From positions 1-45,895 of the forward strand of contig NZ_KE383845.1 in NCBI RefSeq assembly GCF_000422465.1: a DNA stretch of 45,895 nucleotides, in the 5' to 3' direction. A model generated the notes under the pieces. That model ran no database searches. It was not told the origin of the DNA and saw only the letters and a list, made by a program, of their open reading frames with translations. Source of the stretch: Paenibacillus harenae DSM 16969. Lineage in GTDB: Bacteria; Bacillota; Bacilli; Paenibacillales; Paenibacillaceae. A program made the translations under genes and the position numbers. How positions within the stretch are numbered: the first letter of the stretch is position 1; each line of letters opens with the position of its first letter. Below, piece after piece: positions 15,598 through 23,427 of the stretch.

Positions 15598-16320
15598 ATG
15601 CGAAAAAAGATTTTGGTCGTGGATGACGAGCCTTCCATCTCCATGCTGATTGAATTTAATTTGAAGCTTGCAGGCTTCGACGTGCGTTGCGTGAATGACG
15701 GAGAAGCCGTATTCGACATGTTAAAGCCGTTTCGTCCCGATTTGATTGTTCTAGATCTCATGCTGCCCAAAATGGACGGAATCCAGGTTTGCCGCGAGCT
15801 TCGCAAACAGAGCAACGCCGTACCGATCGTCATGCTTACAGCGTTACAGGACGTTACGGATAAAATCGCCGGACTCGATAACGGCGCCGATGACTATATG
15901 ACGAAGCCTTTCAGCCCGCAGGAGCTTGTGTCCCGGATCCAGGCGATATTCCGCAGAGTTCAGTCCCTGCCGGGAACGGCCGATGAAACATCCTTTGAGA
16001 TCGGCCGGTTAAACATTCGTGTCGAGCAGCGCGAAGTTTATTTGGAAGGCAAGCCGGTCGAGCTAACGCCCAAAGAGTTTGAACTGCTGCTCTTCTTATG
16101 CCGCCATAAAGGAAAAGTACTGAGCCGCCAGCAGCTGCTGCATGGCGTATGGGACTACCATTTTCTCGGGGATACGCGTATCGTGGACGTTCATATCAGC
16201 CATTTGCGCGACAAAATCGAGAAAAATGCCCGAACTCCGGAATATATTATGACGGTCCGAAATGTCGGCTACAAGCTGCACGGACCTAATATGGCGGAGA
16301 ACTCAATCGCTCAAGCATAA
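15598..16320 (+). CDS. OmpR/PhoB-type response regulator, no adjacent kinase
   Basis: The 240-aa protein has a receiver domain with acidic pocket VVDDE, phospho-acceptor D53 (VLDLMLP) and K103 in TKPF, then a winged-helix domain with LTPKEFELLLFLC and TRIVDVHISHLRDKIE, ending in VRNVGYKL. It is close in style to PhoP, but no histidine kinase gene flanks it: a terminator follows directly and serC and trmL are unrelated. GAAGGAGAG precedes the ATG. The cognate kinase must be elsewhere or absent. Naming it phoP would be a guess. Confidence 0.9.
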   Translation: MRKKILVVDDEPSISMLIEFNLKLAGFDVRCVNDGEAVFDMLKPFRPDLIVLDLMLPKMDGIQVCRELRKQSNAVPIVMLTALQDVTDKIAGLDNGADDYMTKPFSPQELVSRIQAIFRRVQSLPGTADETSFEIGRLNIRVEQREVYLEGKPVELTPKEFELLLFLCRHKGKVLSRQQLLHGVWDYHFLGDTRIVDVHISHLRDKIEKNARTPEYIMTVRNVGYKLHGPNMAENSIAQA

Positions 16321-16389
16321 ACGACGGCTGTCGCTTCGCACGAGTCGCTGAAATCATAAGGATTAATTCATTCCACTTCAATGCGGCTT

Positions 16390-16419
16390 AAGGCCCATGC
16401 GCGTTCGCATGGGCCTTTT
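16390..16419 (+). terminator. Terminator after the orphan response regulator
   Basis: AAGGCCCATGCG (16390-16401) and CGCATGGGCCTT (16406-16417) form a 12-bp perfect stem with a CGTT loop followed by TT. The remaining 110 bp up to serC show nothing further. Confidence 0.9.
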
Positions 16420-16530
16420 CCCTCGTTTTATGGCCAGATCGATACTTGCATGGCGCGTTATAAAATAGGAAGCCGTTCCAAAGCAACAGCATGCTGCAGA
16501 AGGATTGGCTTTCCGGTTAACGTTCAGGAT

Positions 16531-17616
16531 TTAACCGTTCCGTTTCTGGAAATCAGCCATAAATTGCGCGAGCGCCTGGCAGCTTTCGAGCGGTACGGCA
16601 TTGTAAGTCGATGCGCGGAGACCTCCGACGTCGCGGTGACCCTTTAAACCGACGAAGCCCTCCTGCTCCGATTCCTTCACGAACTTCTTCTCCAGCTCTT
16701 CGCTTTGAATGCGGAACGTAATATTCATCAGTGAACGGCTTTGCGGCTGCGCACAGCCGACGTAGAAGCCGCCGCTTTGATCGATGGTTTCGTAAATCAG
16801 TTTCGTCTTGTCGCGGTTGTATTGCTCGATTGCAGCAACGCCGCCTTTATCTTTGATCCATTGCAGCACAAGACTCACCATATAGACCGAGAAGGACGGA
16901 GGCGTGTTATACAGCGAGCTGCTCTTGGCGTGTGTTTCATAGCGGAACATGGCCGGAATCGTTTTCGGGCTTTCCTTCACAAGATCGTCGCGGATGATAA
17001 CAACCGTAACGCCGGACGGCCCCAGATTTTTTTGCGCTCCGGCATAAATAACGCCGAATTTGCTCACATCGATAGGACGGGACAAAATGTCGCTCGACAT
17101 GTCCGCGACTAGCGGGATGTCTCCCGTTACCGGAAATTCCGAAAATTGCGTGCCGCCGATTGTTTCGTTCGAGGTTAGGTGCAGATAAGACGCTTGATCC
17201 GGAACGACAATTTCCGACATTGACGGCATGCGCATAAATTTATCGGCTTCCGTAGTAGCGGCAACTACCGTATCTCCTACTTGCTTCGCTTCCTTAAGCG
17301 CTTTGTCAGCCCAAGCGCCTGTCATCACGTAAGCGCCTGGCTTGCCTGGACGGAGCAGGTTTAGAGGAAGCATTGCGAATTGCGTGCTGGCTCCCCCTTG
17401 AAGCAGCAGTACATGATAATTTTCCGGGATTCCGAACAATTCACGCAGCAGAGCTTGCGTCTCGTTATTCACCTGCTCATATAATGCGCTTCTATGGGAC
17501 ATTTCCATGATGGACATGCCGGCGCCCTTGTAATCGACAAATTGCTCCTGCGCTTTCTTCAGTACTTCCAGCGGAATTGCGGCTGGTCCTGCATTGAAAT
17601 TATAAGCTCGTGTCAT
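16531..17616 (-). CDS. serC: Phosphoserine aminotransferase
   Basis: SerC transfers the amino group from glutamate to 3-phosphohydroxypyruvate in serine synthesis, and also serves pyridoxal phosphate synthesis in some bacteria. The 361-aa protein starts MTRAYNFNAGPAAIPLEV, has LLQGGASTQFAMLP, the PLP lysine in YAGAQKNLGPSGV and the C-terminal GLKGHRDVGGLRASTYNA substrate-binding segment. The ATG at 17614-17616 follows AGGTGGGAACC; the longer frame to 17685 lacks a ribosome site and family homology. The gene stands alone; serA is not in the window. Confidence 0.95.
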   Translation of the reverse strand: MTRAYNFNAGPAAIPLEVLKKAQEQFVDYKGAGMSIMEMSHRSALYEQVNNETQALLRELFGIPENYHVLLLQGGASTQFAMLPLNLLRPGKPGAYVMTGAWADKALKEAKQVGDTVVAATTEADKFMRMPSMSEIVVPDQASYLHLTSNETIGGTQFSEFPVTGDIPLVADMSSDILSRPIDVSKFGVIYAGAQKNLGPSGVTVVIIRDDLVKESPKTIPAMFRYETHAKSSSLYNTPPSFSVYMVSLVLQWIKDKGGVAAIEQYNRDKTKLIYETIDQSGGFYVGCAQPQSRSLMNITFRIQSEELEKKFVKESEQEGFVGLKGHRDVGGLRASTYNAVPLESCQALAQFMADFQKRNG

Positions 17617-17775
17617 AATCGGTTCCCACCTTCGATTCGTTATACATGATATGGCTATGATAGCAATTTTAAAGAGCGCCATCAAGTATATTTCGCAAGT
17701 TCAACAAACAAAAAGTCGAACATATGACGATAAACCGACAAAAAACATTCGGATTTGAATGTTATAAAATATAAA

Positions 17776-17797
17776 AAGGGCCTCAGAGGAGGCCCTT
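17776..17797 (-). terminator. Terminator after glnA
   Basis: AAGGGCCTC (17776-17784) pairs with GAGGCCCTT (17789-17797). On the minus strand the stem is followed by TTTATATTTT, 24 bp after the glnA stop. Confidence 0.9.
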
Positions 17798-17820
17798 CTC
17801 GTAGTATTCCAACGATCGGA

Positions 17821-19245
17821 TTAGCAATCGTAGTAAAGACTGAATTCGTGCGGATGAACGCGGATTGAAACTGCTTTTGCTTCTGCACGTTTGATGGCAA
17901 CATAGTTCTCAATGAATTCTTTCGTAAATACGCCGCTTTCCGTCAAGAAATCGGAATCCGCTTCAAGAGCGCTAAGCGCTTCGTCAAGCGTTCCAGGAAC
18001 GCTGCGGATTTCTTTTTTCTCTTCTTCCGGCAATTCGTAGATGTTTTTATCGAAAGGACCATAGCCAAGAGCAACCGGATCAAGCTTACGCTTGATGCCG
18101 TCGATGCCGGCAAGCAGCATAGCCGCGAACGCAAGGTAAGGGTTAGCCGTGTTGTCCGGCGTACGGAACTCGATCCGGCAGCCTTTAGGCGTTACGGCCG
18201 CAATCGGAATACGAATCGCTGCGGAACGGTTGCCTTTCGAGAAAACAAGGTTAACCGGAGCTTCATAACCAGGCACAAGACGTTTGAACGAGTTCGTGCT
18301 TGGGTTCGTGATCGCGATCAGCGCTGGAGCATGGTATAGAATACCGCCGATGTAGTGCATCGCCAGTTCGCTCAGGTTAGCGTATGCGCCTTTGTCGTAG
18401 AACAAAGGAGTATCGCCGTTAAAGATGGAAGAGTGAACGTGCATGCCGCTTCCGTTGTCGCCGAACAATGGCTTCGGCATGAACGTAGCCGTTTTGCCGT
18501 ATTGGCGAGCCGTGTTATGAATCACGTATTTGAATTTCATCAGGTTGTCGGCTGTCTTGGTCAGCGAGTCGAAACGGAAGTTGATTTCCGCTTGGCCAGC
18601 CGTAGCCACCTCATGGTGGTGACGCTCAACGCGCAAGCCGGTTTCTTGAAGCAGGCGAACCATTTCGCTGCGGATGTCTTGCTGCGAGTCAACCGGAGCT
18701 ACAGGCACGTAGCCGCCTTTAACAGCAACTTTGGAACCAAGGCTGCCGCCTTCTTCTTTGCGGTTCGTGTTCCAAGCCGCTTCTTCGGAGTCAACGACGT
18801 ACGAGGAAGCGTTCATCGAGCTTTCGTAGCGAACTTCGTCGAAAATAAAGAACTCAGGCTCCGGAGCGAAAAATGCTTGCGTACCGATGCCGGTCGTTTG
18901 AAGATATTCTTCAGCCTTCTGAGCGATGCTGCGCGGGTCGCGGTCATAGCGCTCGCCGTCCGGCGTATAGATGTTGGACATTACGTTCAAAGTCGGGTGA
19001 TCTGTGAAAGGATCGATAAATACGGATTCCGGATCCGGCATCATAACCATATCGGATTGCTCAATACCGCGGAAACCGTGGATGGAAGATCCGTCAAAAG
19101 CTACCCCGTTTACGAAAGTATCCGCGTCGACCTCAGAAGCAGGAAGAGTGATGTGGTGCGCATGACCCAGAAGATCTACGAAACGGAAATCAACAAACTG
19201 AATGCTGTTTTCTTTAATAATGTCCAAAACATTTTGCACTGACAT
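17821..19245 (-). CDS. glnA: Glutamine synthetase type I, beta-subtype features
   Basis: The enzyme makes glutamine from glutamate, ammonia and ATP as a dodecamer. The 474-aa protein has GVAFDGSSIHGF, the APEPEFFIF metal site, HHHEVATAGQAEINFRF, GDNGSGMHVHSS and NRSAAIRIP. It contains the ~25-residue insertion after residue 140 (YVVDSEEAAWNTNRKEEGG) and the YDRDPRSIA segment typical of the E. coli-like GSI-beta class, whereas B. subtilis GlnA (444 aa) is GSI-alpha. Tyr in DKNIYELPEEE matches the adenylylated Tyr position of E. coli, but no adenylyltransferase gene is in the window. The position equivalent to feedback Arg62 of B. subtilis is Gly (GFRGIEQSD). GGAGGAAAT precedes the ATG. Promoter and two GlnR/TnrA-type boxes lie upstream; there is no adjacent glnR. 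Confidence 0.94.
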   Translation of the reverse strand: MSVQNVLDIIKENSIQFVDFRFVDLLGHAHHITLPASEVDADTFVNGVAFDGSSIHGFRGIEQSDMVMMPDPESVFIDPFTDHPTLNVMSNIYTPDGERYDRDPRSIAQKAEEYLQTTGIGTQAFFAPEPEFFIFDEVRYESSMNASSYVVDSEEAAWNTNRKEEGGSLGSKVAVKGGYVPVAPVDSQQDIRSEMVRLLQETGLRVERHHHEVATAGQAEINFRFDSLTKTADNLMKFKYVIHNTARQYGKTATFMPKPLFGDNGSGMHVHSSIFNGDTPLFYDKGAYANLSELAMHYIGGILYHAPALIAITNPSTNSFKRLVPGYEAPVNLVFSKGNRSAAIRIPIAAVTPKGCRIEFRTPDNTANPYLAFAAMLLAGIDGIKRKLDPVALGYGPFDKNIYELPEEEKKEIRSVPGTLDEALSALEADSDFLTESGVFTKEFIENYVAIKRAEAKAVSIRVHPHEFSLYYDC

Positions 19246-19324
19246 GAATAATTTCCTCCATTTCCGAACATTAGCGTGGTGATGAACAGTTATTGTTCAA
19301 TAATTGCTCCAAATCCATGTCGTT

Positions 19325-19354
19325 ATTATAAAACTACCGTTTCAACTCCGTCAA
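19325..19354 (-). promoter_or_regulatory. Sigma-A promoter of glnA
   Basis: On the minus strand TTGACG (19354-19349) and TATAAT (19330-19325) are separated by 18 bp, about 80 bp upstream of the start codon. Confidence 0.8.
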
Positions 19355-19360
19355 TAGCTA

Positions 19361-19378
19361 TGTAAGGTATTTTTTACG
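19361..19378 (-). promoter_or_regulatory. Promoter-proximal degenerate GlnR/TnrA-type box
   Basis: TGTAAGGTATTTTTTACG resembles the TGTNA-N7-TNACA box but has one extra spacer base and a final G. It ends 6 bp upstream of the glnA -35 and is spaced 22 bp (two helical turns) from the perfect box at 19383. Confidence 0.5.
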
Positions 19379-19382
19379 ACTA

Positions 19383-19399
19383 TGTTAGGTATACTTACA
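19383..19399 (-). promoter_or_regulatory. Perfect GlnR/TnrA box upstream of glnA
   Basis: TGTTAGGTATACTTACA is an exact fit to TGTNA-N7-TNACA, the operator used by GlnR and TnrA in Bacillales. It lies upstream of the glnA promoter, next to a weaker copy, a paired arrangement like that of known glnRA control regions. Confidence 0.85.
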
Positions 19400-19506
19400 A
19401 GTTTGAACAGAAATTCACATTTTCGCTCAGGAATCGGCAATAAGAACCGTATAGCCATTTAGGAACAATGGCCATTCGGTTCTTTGCGGCGAAAGTGTAT
19501 GCAAAA

Positions 19507-20568
19507 TTAAATCTTCCACTCTTTGAATGCTTCAGCAGGCGCCTTCGGCGTATCGAATTGTTTGCCTACGATCGGGGCAAGCTGCTCCAGTTCCTTCAGG
19601 AGATTCGCGAACTGGTCCGGGAACAACGATTGCACGCCGTCTCCTGTCATCGAGTTATCCGGGTCCGTATGCATTTCGACGATAAGTCCGTTCGCACCGG
19701 CCGCGACCGATGCCTTCGACATCGGCTCTACCAATTCACGGCGTCCGGTTCCATGGCTCGGATCCGAGATTACCGGCAGGTGGCTGAGAGATTGAAGCAC
19801 CGGAATGGCCGACAAATCAAGCGTGTTGCGCGTGTAAGTCTCGAACGTTCGGATTCCGCGCTCGCATAACATCACATTCGGGTTTCCGCCGGCCAAAATG
19901 TATTCCGCCGCATTAAGAAACTCGTCATAGGTAGAACTAAAGCCGCGTTTCAGCAGGACCGGGGTTTGAATCGTGCCGAGCTTGCGAAGCAAATCGAAAT
20001 TTTGCATGTTGCGCGTTCCTACTTGGAGAATGTCCGCATATTCGGCGCAGACGTCGACATACTCCGGCGTCATTACCTCCGTAATCGTCAGCAGGCCGTG
20101 TCTCTTTCCTGCTTCCGCCATCATGACCAATCCTTCCACGCCTACGCCTTGGAAGCTGTAAGGTCCGGTACGGGGCTTGAAAGCCCCTCCGCGAAGCACT
20201 TGACCGCCCGCCGCTTTCACCAGCCGGGCAATCTCGTCGATTTGCTCCGGAGACTCGACCGCGCACGGCCCGCCCATGATGACAAGATTGCTGCCGCCGA
20301 TTTTCACGCCCTTGATATCAATAACCGTATCATCCGGATGAAAGTCACGGCTGGCCAGCTTGTAGGATTTCGAAATTTTGATTACATTCTCGACGCCCTT
20401 CATTTGACGAAGATGCTCCGCAAGGGTCGGCTCCGCCTTGCCGATGATGCCGATAACGGTACGGTCCGTTCCTCTCGACACATGCGCCTGTACGCCGGCT
20501 CTTTCAATATGAGCTACAATTTCTGAAACCCGGTCTTCCGCAATGTTTGCATTCGTAATTACGATCAT
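19507..20568 (-). CDS. aroF: 3-deoxy-7-phosphoheptulonate (DAHP) synthase, type I-beta with N-terminal regulatory domain
   Basis: This is the first enzyme of the shikimate pathway (PEP plus erythrose 4-phosphate to DAHP). The 353-aa protein has an N-terminal ferredoxin-like regulatory domain (residues 1-70, MIVITNANIAEDRVSEIVAHIERAG) of the Thermotoga type, then the TIM barrel with VIMGGPCAVES, LRGGAFKPRTGPYSFQG, QVGTRNMQNFDLL, LLKRGFSSTYDEFL and DPSHGTGRRELV. The ATG at 20566-20568 lies 8 bp after AGGAG; GTG three codons earlier overlaps that site. The N-terminal domain suggests allosteric control by an aromatic end product. Its 5' leader holds the phased AAGC array described separately. No chorismate mutase domain is fused. 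Confidence 0.94.
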   Translation of the reverse strand: MIVITNANIAEDRVSEIVAHIERAGVQAHVSRGTDRTVIGIIGKAEPTLAEHLRQMKGVENVIKISKSYKLASRDFHPDDTVIDIKGVKIGGSNLVIMGGPCAVESPEQIDEIARLVKAAGGQVLRGGAFKPRTGPYSFQGVGVEGLVMMAEAGKRHGLLTITEVMTPEYVDVCAEYADILQVGTRNMQNFDLLRKLGTIQTPVLLKRGFSSTYDEFLNAAEYILAGGNPNVMLCERGIRTFETYTRNTLDLSAIPVLQSLSHLPVISDPSHGTGRRELVEPMSKASVAAGANGLIVEMHTDPDNSMTGDGVQSLFPDQFANLLKELEQLAPIVGKQFDTPKAPAEAFKEWKI

Positions 20569-20639
20569 TTCGATCACTCCTATTGTTTTGGTTCATGAAG
20601 GTCCATTGCCAGTTCATGCTTCGCAAGAAACCTATTCGT

Positions 20640-20691
20640 GCTTCAACGCTTATACGCTTTATAGCTTTTATGCTTTTTGGCTTCTACGCTT
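20640..20691 (-). repeat. Seven phased AAGC repeats (8-nt period) in the DAHP synthase leader
   Basis: On the minus strand AAGC occurs seven times at exactly 8-nt intervals (plus-strand GCTT at 20640, 20648, 20656, 20664, 20672, 20680 and 20688). The four bases between copies differ and are mostly A/T-rich. The predicted transcription start is near 20700, so the array would occupy about +10 to +61 of the mRNA, 72 nt before the start codon. This resembles the design of a repeated-trinucleotide target for an oligomeric RNA-binding protein such as TRAP, but the motif and period differ from TRAP sites. A simple 8-bp microsatellite is the alternative. Confidence 0.75.
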
Positions 20692-20706
20692 TTAATCACT
20701 AAAGTA

Positions 20707-20736
20707 AATATACAGGAAGAAGACACACTTCGTCAA
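20707..20736 (-). promoter_or_regulatory. Sigma-A promoter of the DAHP synthase gene
   Basis: On the minus strand TTGACG (20736-20731) and TATATT (20712-20707) are separated by 18 bp. The rest of the 300-bp gap, 20737-20868, shows only small hairpins and no gene I can support. Confidence 0.7.
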
Positions 20737-20868
20737 CCTATAATTTTGGCTGAACACGGGCGCTAAAGCATAATGAGGAAAGCCCCAACTCGCCATGAAG
20801 CTAACTTCACGGACAATGTGATTCTCCTCACTATTTCATAAATGATTACTTTCTCAGCCCCATGTTCT

Positions 20869-21858
20869 CTAACTGCTTTTCTCAGCAGCCGTTGTCTTCG
20901 AAGTCGAGTTGTCCGCCGACTTGACTCGCACATTAGGAAGCAGCTTAGTCATGTTGACGGTACGCCGGATCTCCCACGTAACGGGATTGTTATGGTCGTA
21001 CTGCTCCAAATAAGCAATTACCTCTTTCGTAAGCGGCGTGGGCGTCGATGCGCCCGAGGTTACCGCAACACGTTCGATGCCCTTCAGCCATTCCTGCTTA
21101 ATTTCAGACACGTCGGATACCCGGTACGCCTTAACGCCCGCAATATCCTCGGAAACCTGCGCCAGACGGTTCGAATTGTTGCTTCGCGGGTCGCCTACGA
21201 CAATGCAGAGCTGCGCCTCGCCAGCCTGCTCGGCCACTGCCTCCTGACGGACCTGGGTCGCCAAGCAAATTTCATTGTGAACCTCGGCATGAGGGTACTT
21301 CTCGACCAAACGATTAATAATATGACGGATATCCCATTGCGACATCGTCGTTTGATTCGTAATAATCAGCTTACCATCCGGTATGTCAAGCGATTCGATT
21401 TCCTCTTCGCGTTCGATCAGATGCACGCGTTCGGGCGCAACGCCAATCGCGCCTTCCGGCTCCGGATGCCCTTTCTTGCCGATATAAATGATATGATAGC
21501 CTTCCGCCGCTTTCACGCGGATAAGATCATGCGTCTTTGTGACATCCGGACAGGTCGCGTCGATGACGGACAGTCCCTTCTCTCTCGCGCGCTGGCGAAC
21601 TTCAGGCGACACTCCGTGCGCGGTAAAGATGACGGTGCCCGTTTCAATCCGGTCCAATATATCGAGACGATTCGCGCCGTCAAGCGTTATGACGCCCTCC
21701 TTCTCGAAGGCTTCCGTAACATGGGCATTGTGAACGATCATTCCTAAAATATAAATGGGCCTCGGCAGCTCCAAATTTTTTGCGGTTTGCAATGCCAGCA
21801 CCATCGCATCAACAACGCCGTAGCAATAGCCGCGCGGCGATATTTTAACAATTTCCAA
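20869..21858 (-). CDS. ispH: 4-hydroxy-3-methylbut-2-enyl diphosphate reductase
   Basis: IspH is the last enzyme of the MEP isoprenoid pathway, an iron-sulfur reductase making IPP and DMAPP. The 329-aa protein starts LEIVKISPRGYCYGVVDAM (first cluster Cys), has IVHNAHVTEAFEKEGV, FTAHGVSPEVRQRA, DATCPDVTKTH (second Cys), GDPRSNNSNRL, and the third Cys in NEICLATQVRQEA. A charged tail of about 15 residues follows the core, so it is slightly longer than B. subtilis IspH. TTG at 21856-21858 is chosen because AGGTG lies 6 bp upstream and homology begins there; the longer frame overlaps the kinase gene. Confidence 0.93.
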   Translation of the reverse strand: MEIVKISPRGYCYGVVDAMVLALQTAKNLELPRPIYILGMIVHNAHVTEAFEKEGVITLDGANRLDILDRIETGTVIFTAHGVSPEVRQRAREKGLSVIDATCPDVTKTHDLIRVKAAEGYHIIYIGKKGHPEPEGAIGVAPERVHLIEREEEIESLDIPDGKLIITNQTTMSQWDIRHIINRLVEKYPHAEVHNEICLATQVRQEAVAEQAGEAQLCIVVGDPRSNNSNRLAQVSEDIAGVKAYRVSDVSEIKQEWLKGIERVAVTSGASTPTPLTKEVIAYLEQYDHNNPVTWEIRRTVNMTKLLPNVRVKSADNSTSKTTAAEKSS

Positions 21859-21898
21859 TTTCTGCACCTGCTTTCTTACCGGATGTATGTCATAGCCG

Positions 21899-23425
21899 CT
21901 ACTCATCTACGTCATCCGCTGCTTCTATTATAGTCGAAGGAGACGTGTCGGAAAAGGTTATCGGCAGCCAGATCGTAAACTTCGTGCCGACGCCCTCGCT
22001 AGTCGTTACTTCTACCGAGCCTTGGTGCTCGTCGATAATCCATTTGGCGATCGATAAGCCGAGCCCGGTTCCGACCGTAACCCCTCTCGACTCATCCGCC
22101 CGGTAGAAGCGGTCGAAAATATGCGGAATCTCCTCCGGATTCATTCCGATCCCGGTATCCCGAATCACAAAGCCGATCTGCCGATCCTTGCGTAAGGCGC
22201 CGAGCTCGACGATGCCCTCCGGCGTATACTTAAAGGCATTTTCGATGAAAATGAACAACAGCTGCTGCAAATAATTGTGATTGGCCGTCACGCTTACGCC
22301 AAGCAAAGGGGATAGATCGCCGACCCGCCACTCCGCCGTCCGCGGAAGCAGCTGAGCCCTGCGCACGACTTCCTCCGTCAGCGGCATAAGCTCGAGCGGC
22401 GTTTTCTCCATCGTATAACCGGCATCCGCTCTCGCCAGTGACAGCAAATCGTTAACGAGCGTACTCATCCGCTTCGCTTCGGCGGATATGTCGCTCATCG
22501 CTTCCTTGGACATTTCGTATCGGTCCGCATCGAGCGGCAGCCATTCTCCGTTATGCTCGTTCAGGTTCGATGCGCGCACCTTCTCCCACATCCGCTCAAG
22601 CAGGTCGATGTTGCCGCGGATCGTCGTCAGCGGCGTTCTCAGTTCATGCGAGGCATCGGAAACGAATCTCCTCTGCGCTTTGTACGCTTCATCCAGTTCA
22701 TTGTAAGCCAGTTCCAGACGCGACAGCATAATGTTGAGCGTGCTGACAAGCCTGCCAATTTCGTCTTTCGGACCGATGGCGGGAATTCGGACGCTGAGGT
22801 CGGAACCTTTCTCGATTTGTTCGGTTGACCGGATAACCCTTTCGATTGGCCGAAGCGCTTGACGGGCAATGAAGAGACCGGCTGTGAACGCAATTAGAAC
22901 AACAGCTAGCGATGAAAAAATAAGGATCGTGCGCAGACCGTGAAGAAACCGTTCTTCGTTATGAGAAAAAACGCCGAGCTGAAGCAAACCAACTAACGTA
23001 GGCTCACCATTCAAGTTCACCACGATCGGGCGTTGGTACGTCAGCATATCATATTTTCCCTCTTTAAGAGTCACCTTAATTTTTACGAAACCTTCTTTTG
23101 GATTCGCTTTTACGTCTTCATAGGGGAACCGAATATTATTAAAGAATAAATTATTCGATTGCTGAATGGCGCCATCATTATAATTCACAATTTGAATAAA
23201 CATGTCCTTCTGCACGATCGAATTTGAACTAGGATTCAAATTGATCTTATCCAGAAAATTTAAAGAAGGTTCAATATGAAAGTTATTATTCTGTACCCGA
23301 AGCTGTTCCTTTAAATCCGCATACGTATTCCAGTTGACGAATAAGTAAATCGCAACGCCAAATGCCAGCAGCGTGCCCGCAAGCAATCCCGAATACCAAA
23401 GCGTGAGCCGGAGCCGGATGGACAT
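21899..23425 (-). CDS. Sensor histidine kinase (HAMP, HisKA, HATPase)
   Basis: The 508-aa protein has a first membrane span near residues 10-30 (WYSGLLAGTLLAFGVAIYLFV), an extracytoplasmic domain of about 130 residues, a second span near 165-187 (TILIFSSLAVVLIAFTAGLFI), HAMP (LRPIERVIRSTEQIEKGSD), the phospho-acceptor His in FVSDASHELRTPLTTIRGN and the ATPase boxes FIENAFKYTP, DTGIGM, and TGLGLSIAKWI. It is encoded 2 bp after its response regulator. Its ligand is unknown. Gene order htrA, regulator, kinase suggests an envelope-stress role analogous to CssRS, but this is inference from neighbours. Confidence 0.92.
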   Translation of the reverse strand: MSIRLRLTLWYSGLLAGTLLAFGVAIYLFVNWNTYADLKEQLRVQNNNFHIEPSLNFLDKINLNPSSNSIVQKDMFIQIVNYNDGAIQQSNNLFFNNIRFPYEDVKANPKEGFVKIKVTLKEGKYDMLTYQRPIVVNLNGEPTLVGLLQLGVFSHNEERFLHGLRTILIFSSLAVVLIAFTAGLFIARQALRPIERVIRSTEQIEKGSDLSVRIPAIGPKDEIGRLVSTLNIMLSRLELAYNELDEAYKAQRRFVSDASHELRTPLTTIRGNIDLLERMWEKVRASNLNEHNGEWLPLDADRYEMSKEAMSDISAEAKRMSTLVNDLLSLARADAGYTMEKTPLELMPLTEEVVRRAQLLPRTAEWRVGDLSPLLGVSVTANHNYLQQLLFIFIENAFKYTPEGIVELGALRKDRQIGFVIRDTGIGMNPEEIPHIFDRFYRADESRGVTVGTGLGLSIAKWIIDEHQGSVEVTTSEGVGTKFTIWLPITFSDTSPSTIIEAADDVDE

Positions 23426-23427
23426 GC

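Noticed and set aside
16420..16530. Gene in the gap between the orphan regulator and serC
   Set aside because: The plus frame at 16381-16647 runs through the terminator and into serC; nothing supports it.
18355..19242. 295-aa plus-strand frame opposite glnA
   Set aside because: Long antisense frames are common opposite GC-rich coding genes; the glnA frame carries all conserved motifs.
20640..20691. Standard TRAP binding site
   Set aside because: TRAP uses GAG/UAG triplets with 2-3 nt spacers; here the motif is AAGC at an 8-nt step. A different binder or a microsatellite is more likely.
20842..21747. 301-aa plus-strand frame opposite ispH
   Set aside because: It is a shadow of ispH; it lacks a ribosome site and recognisable motifs.
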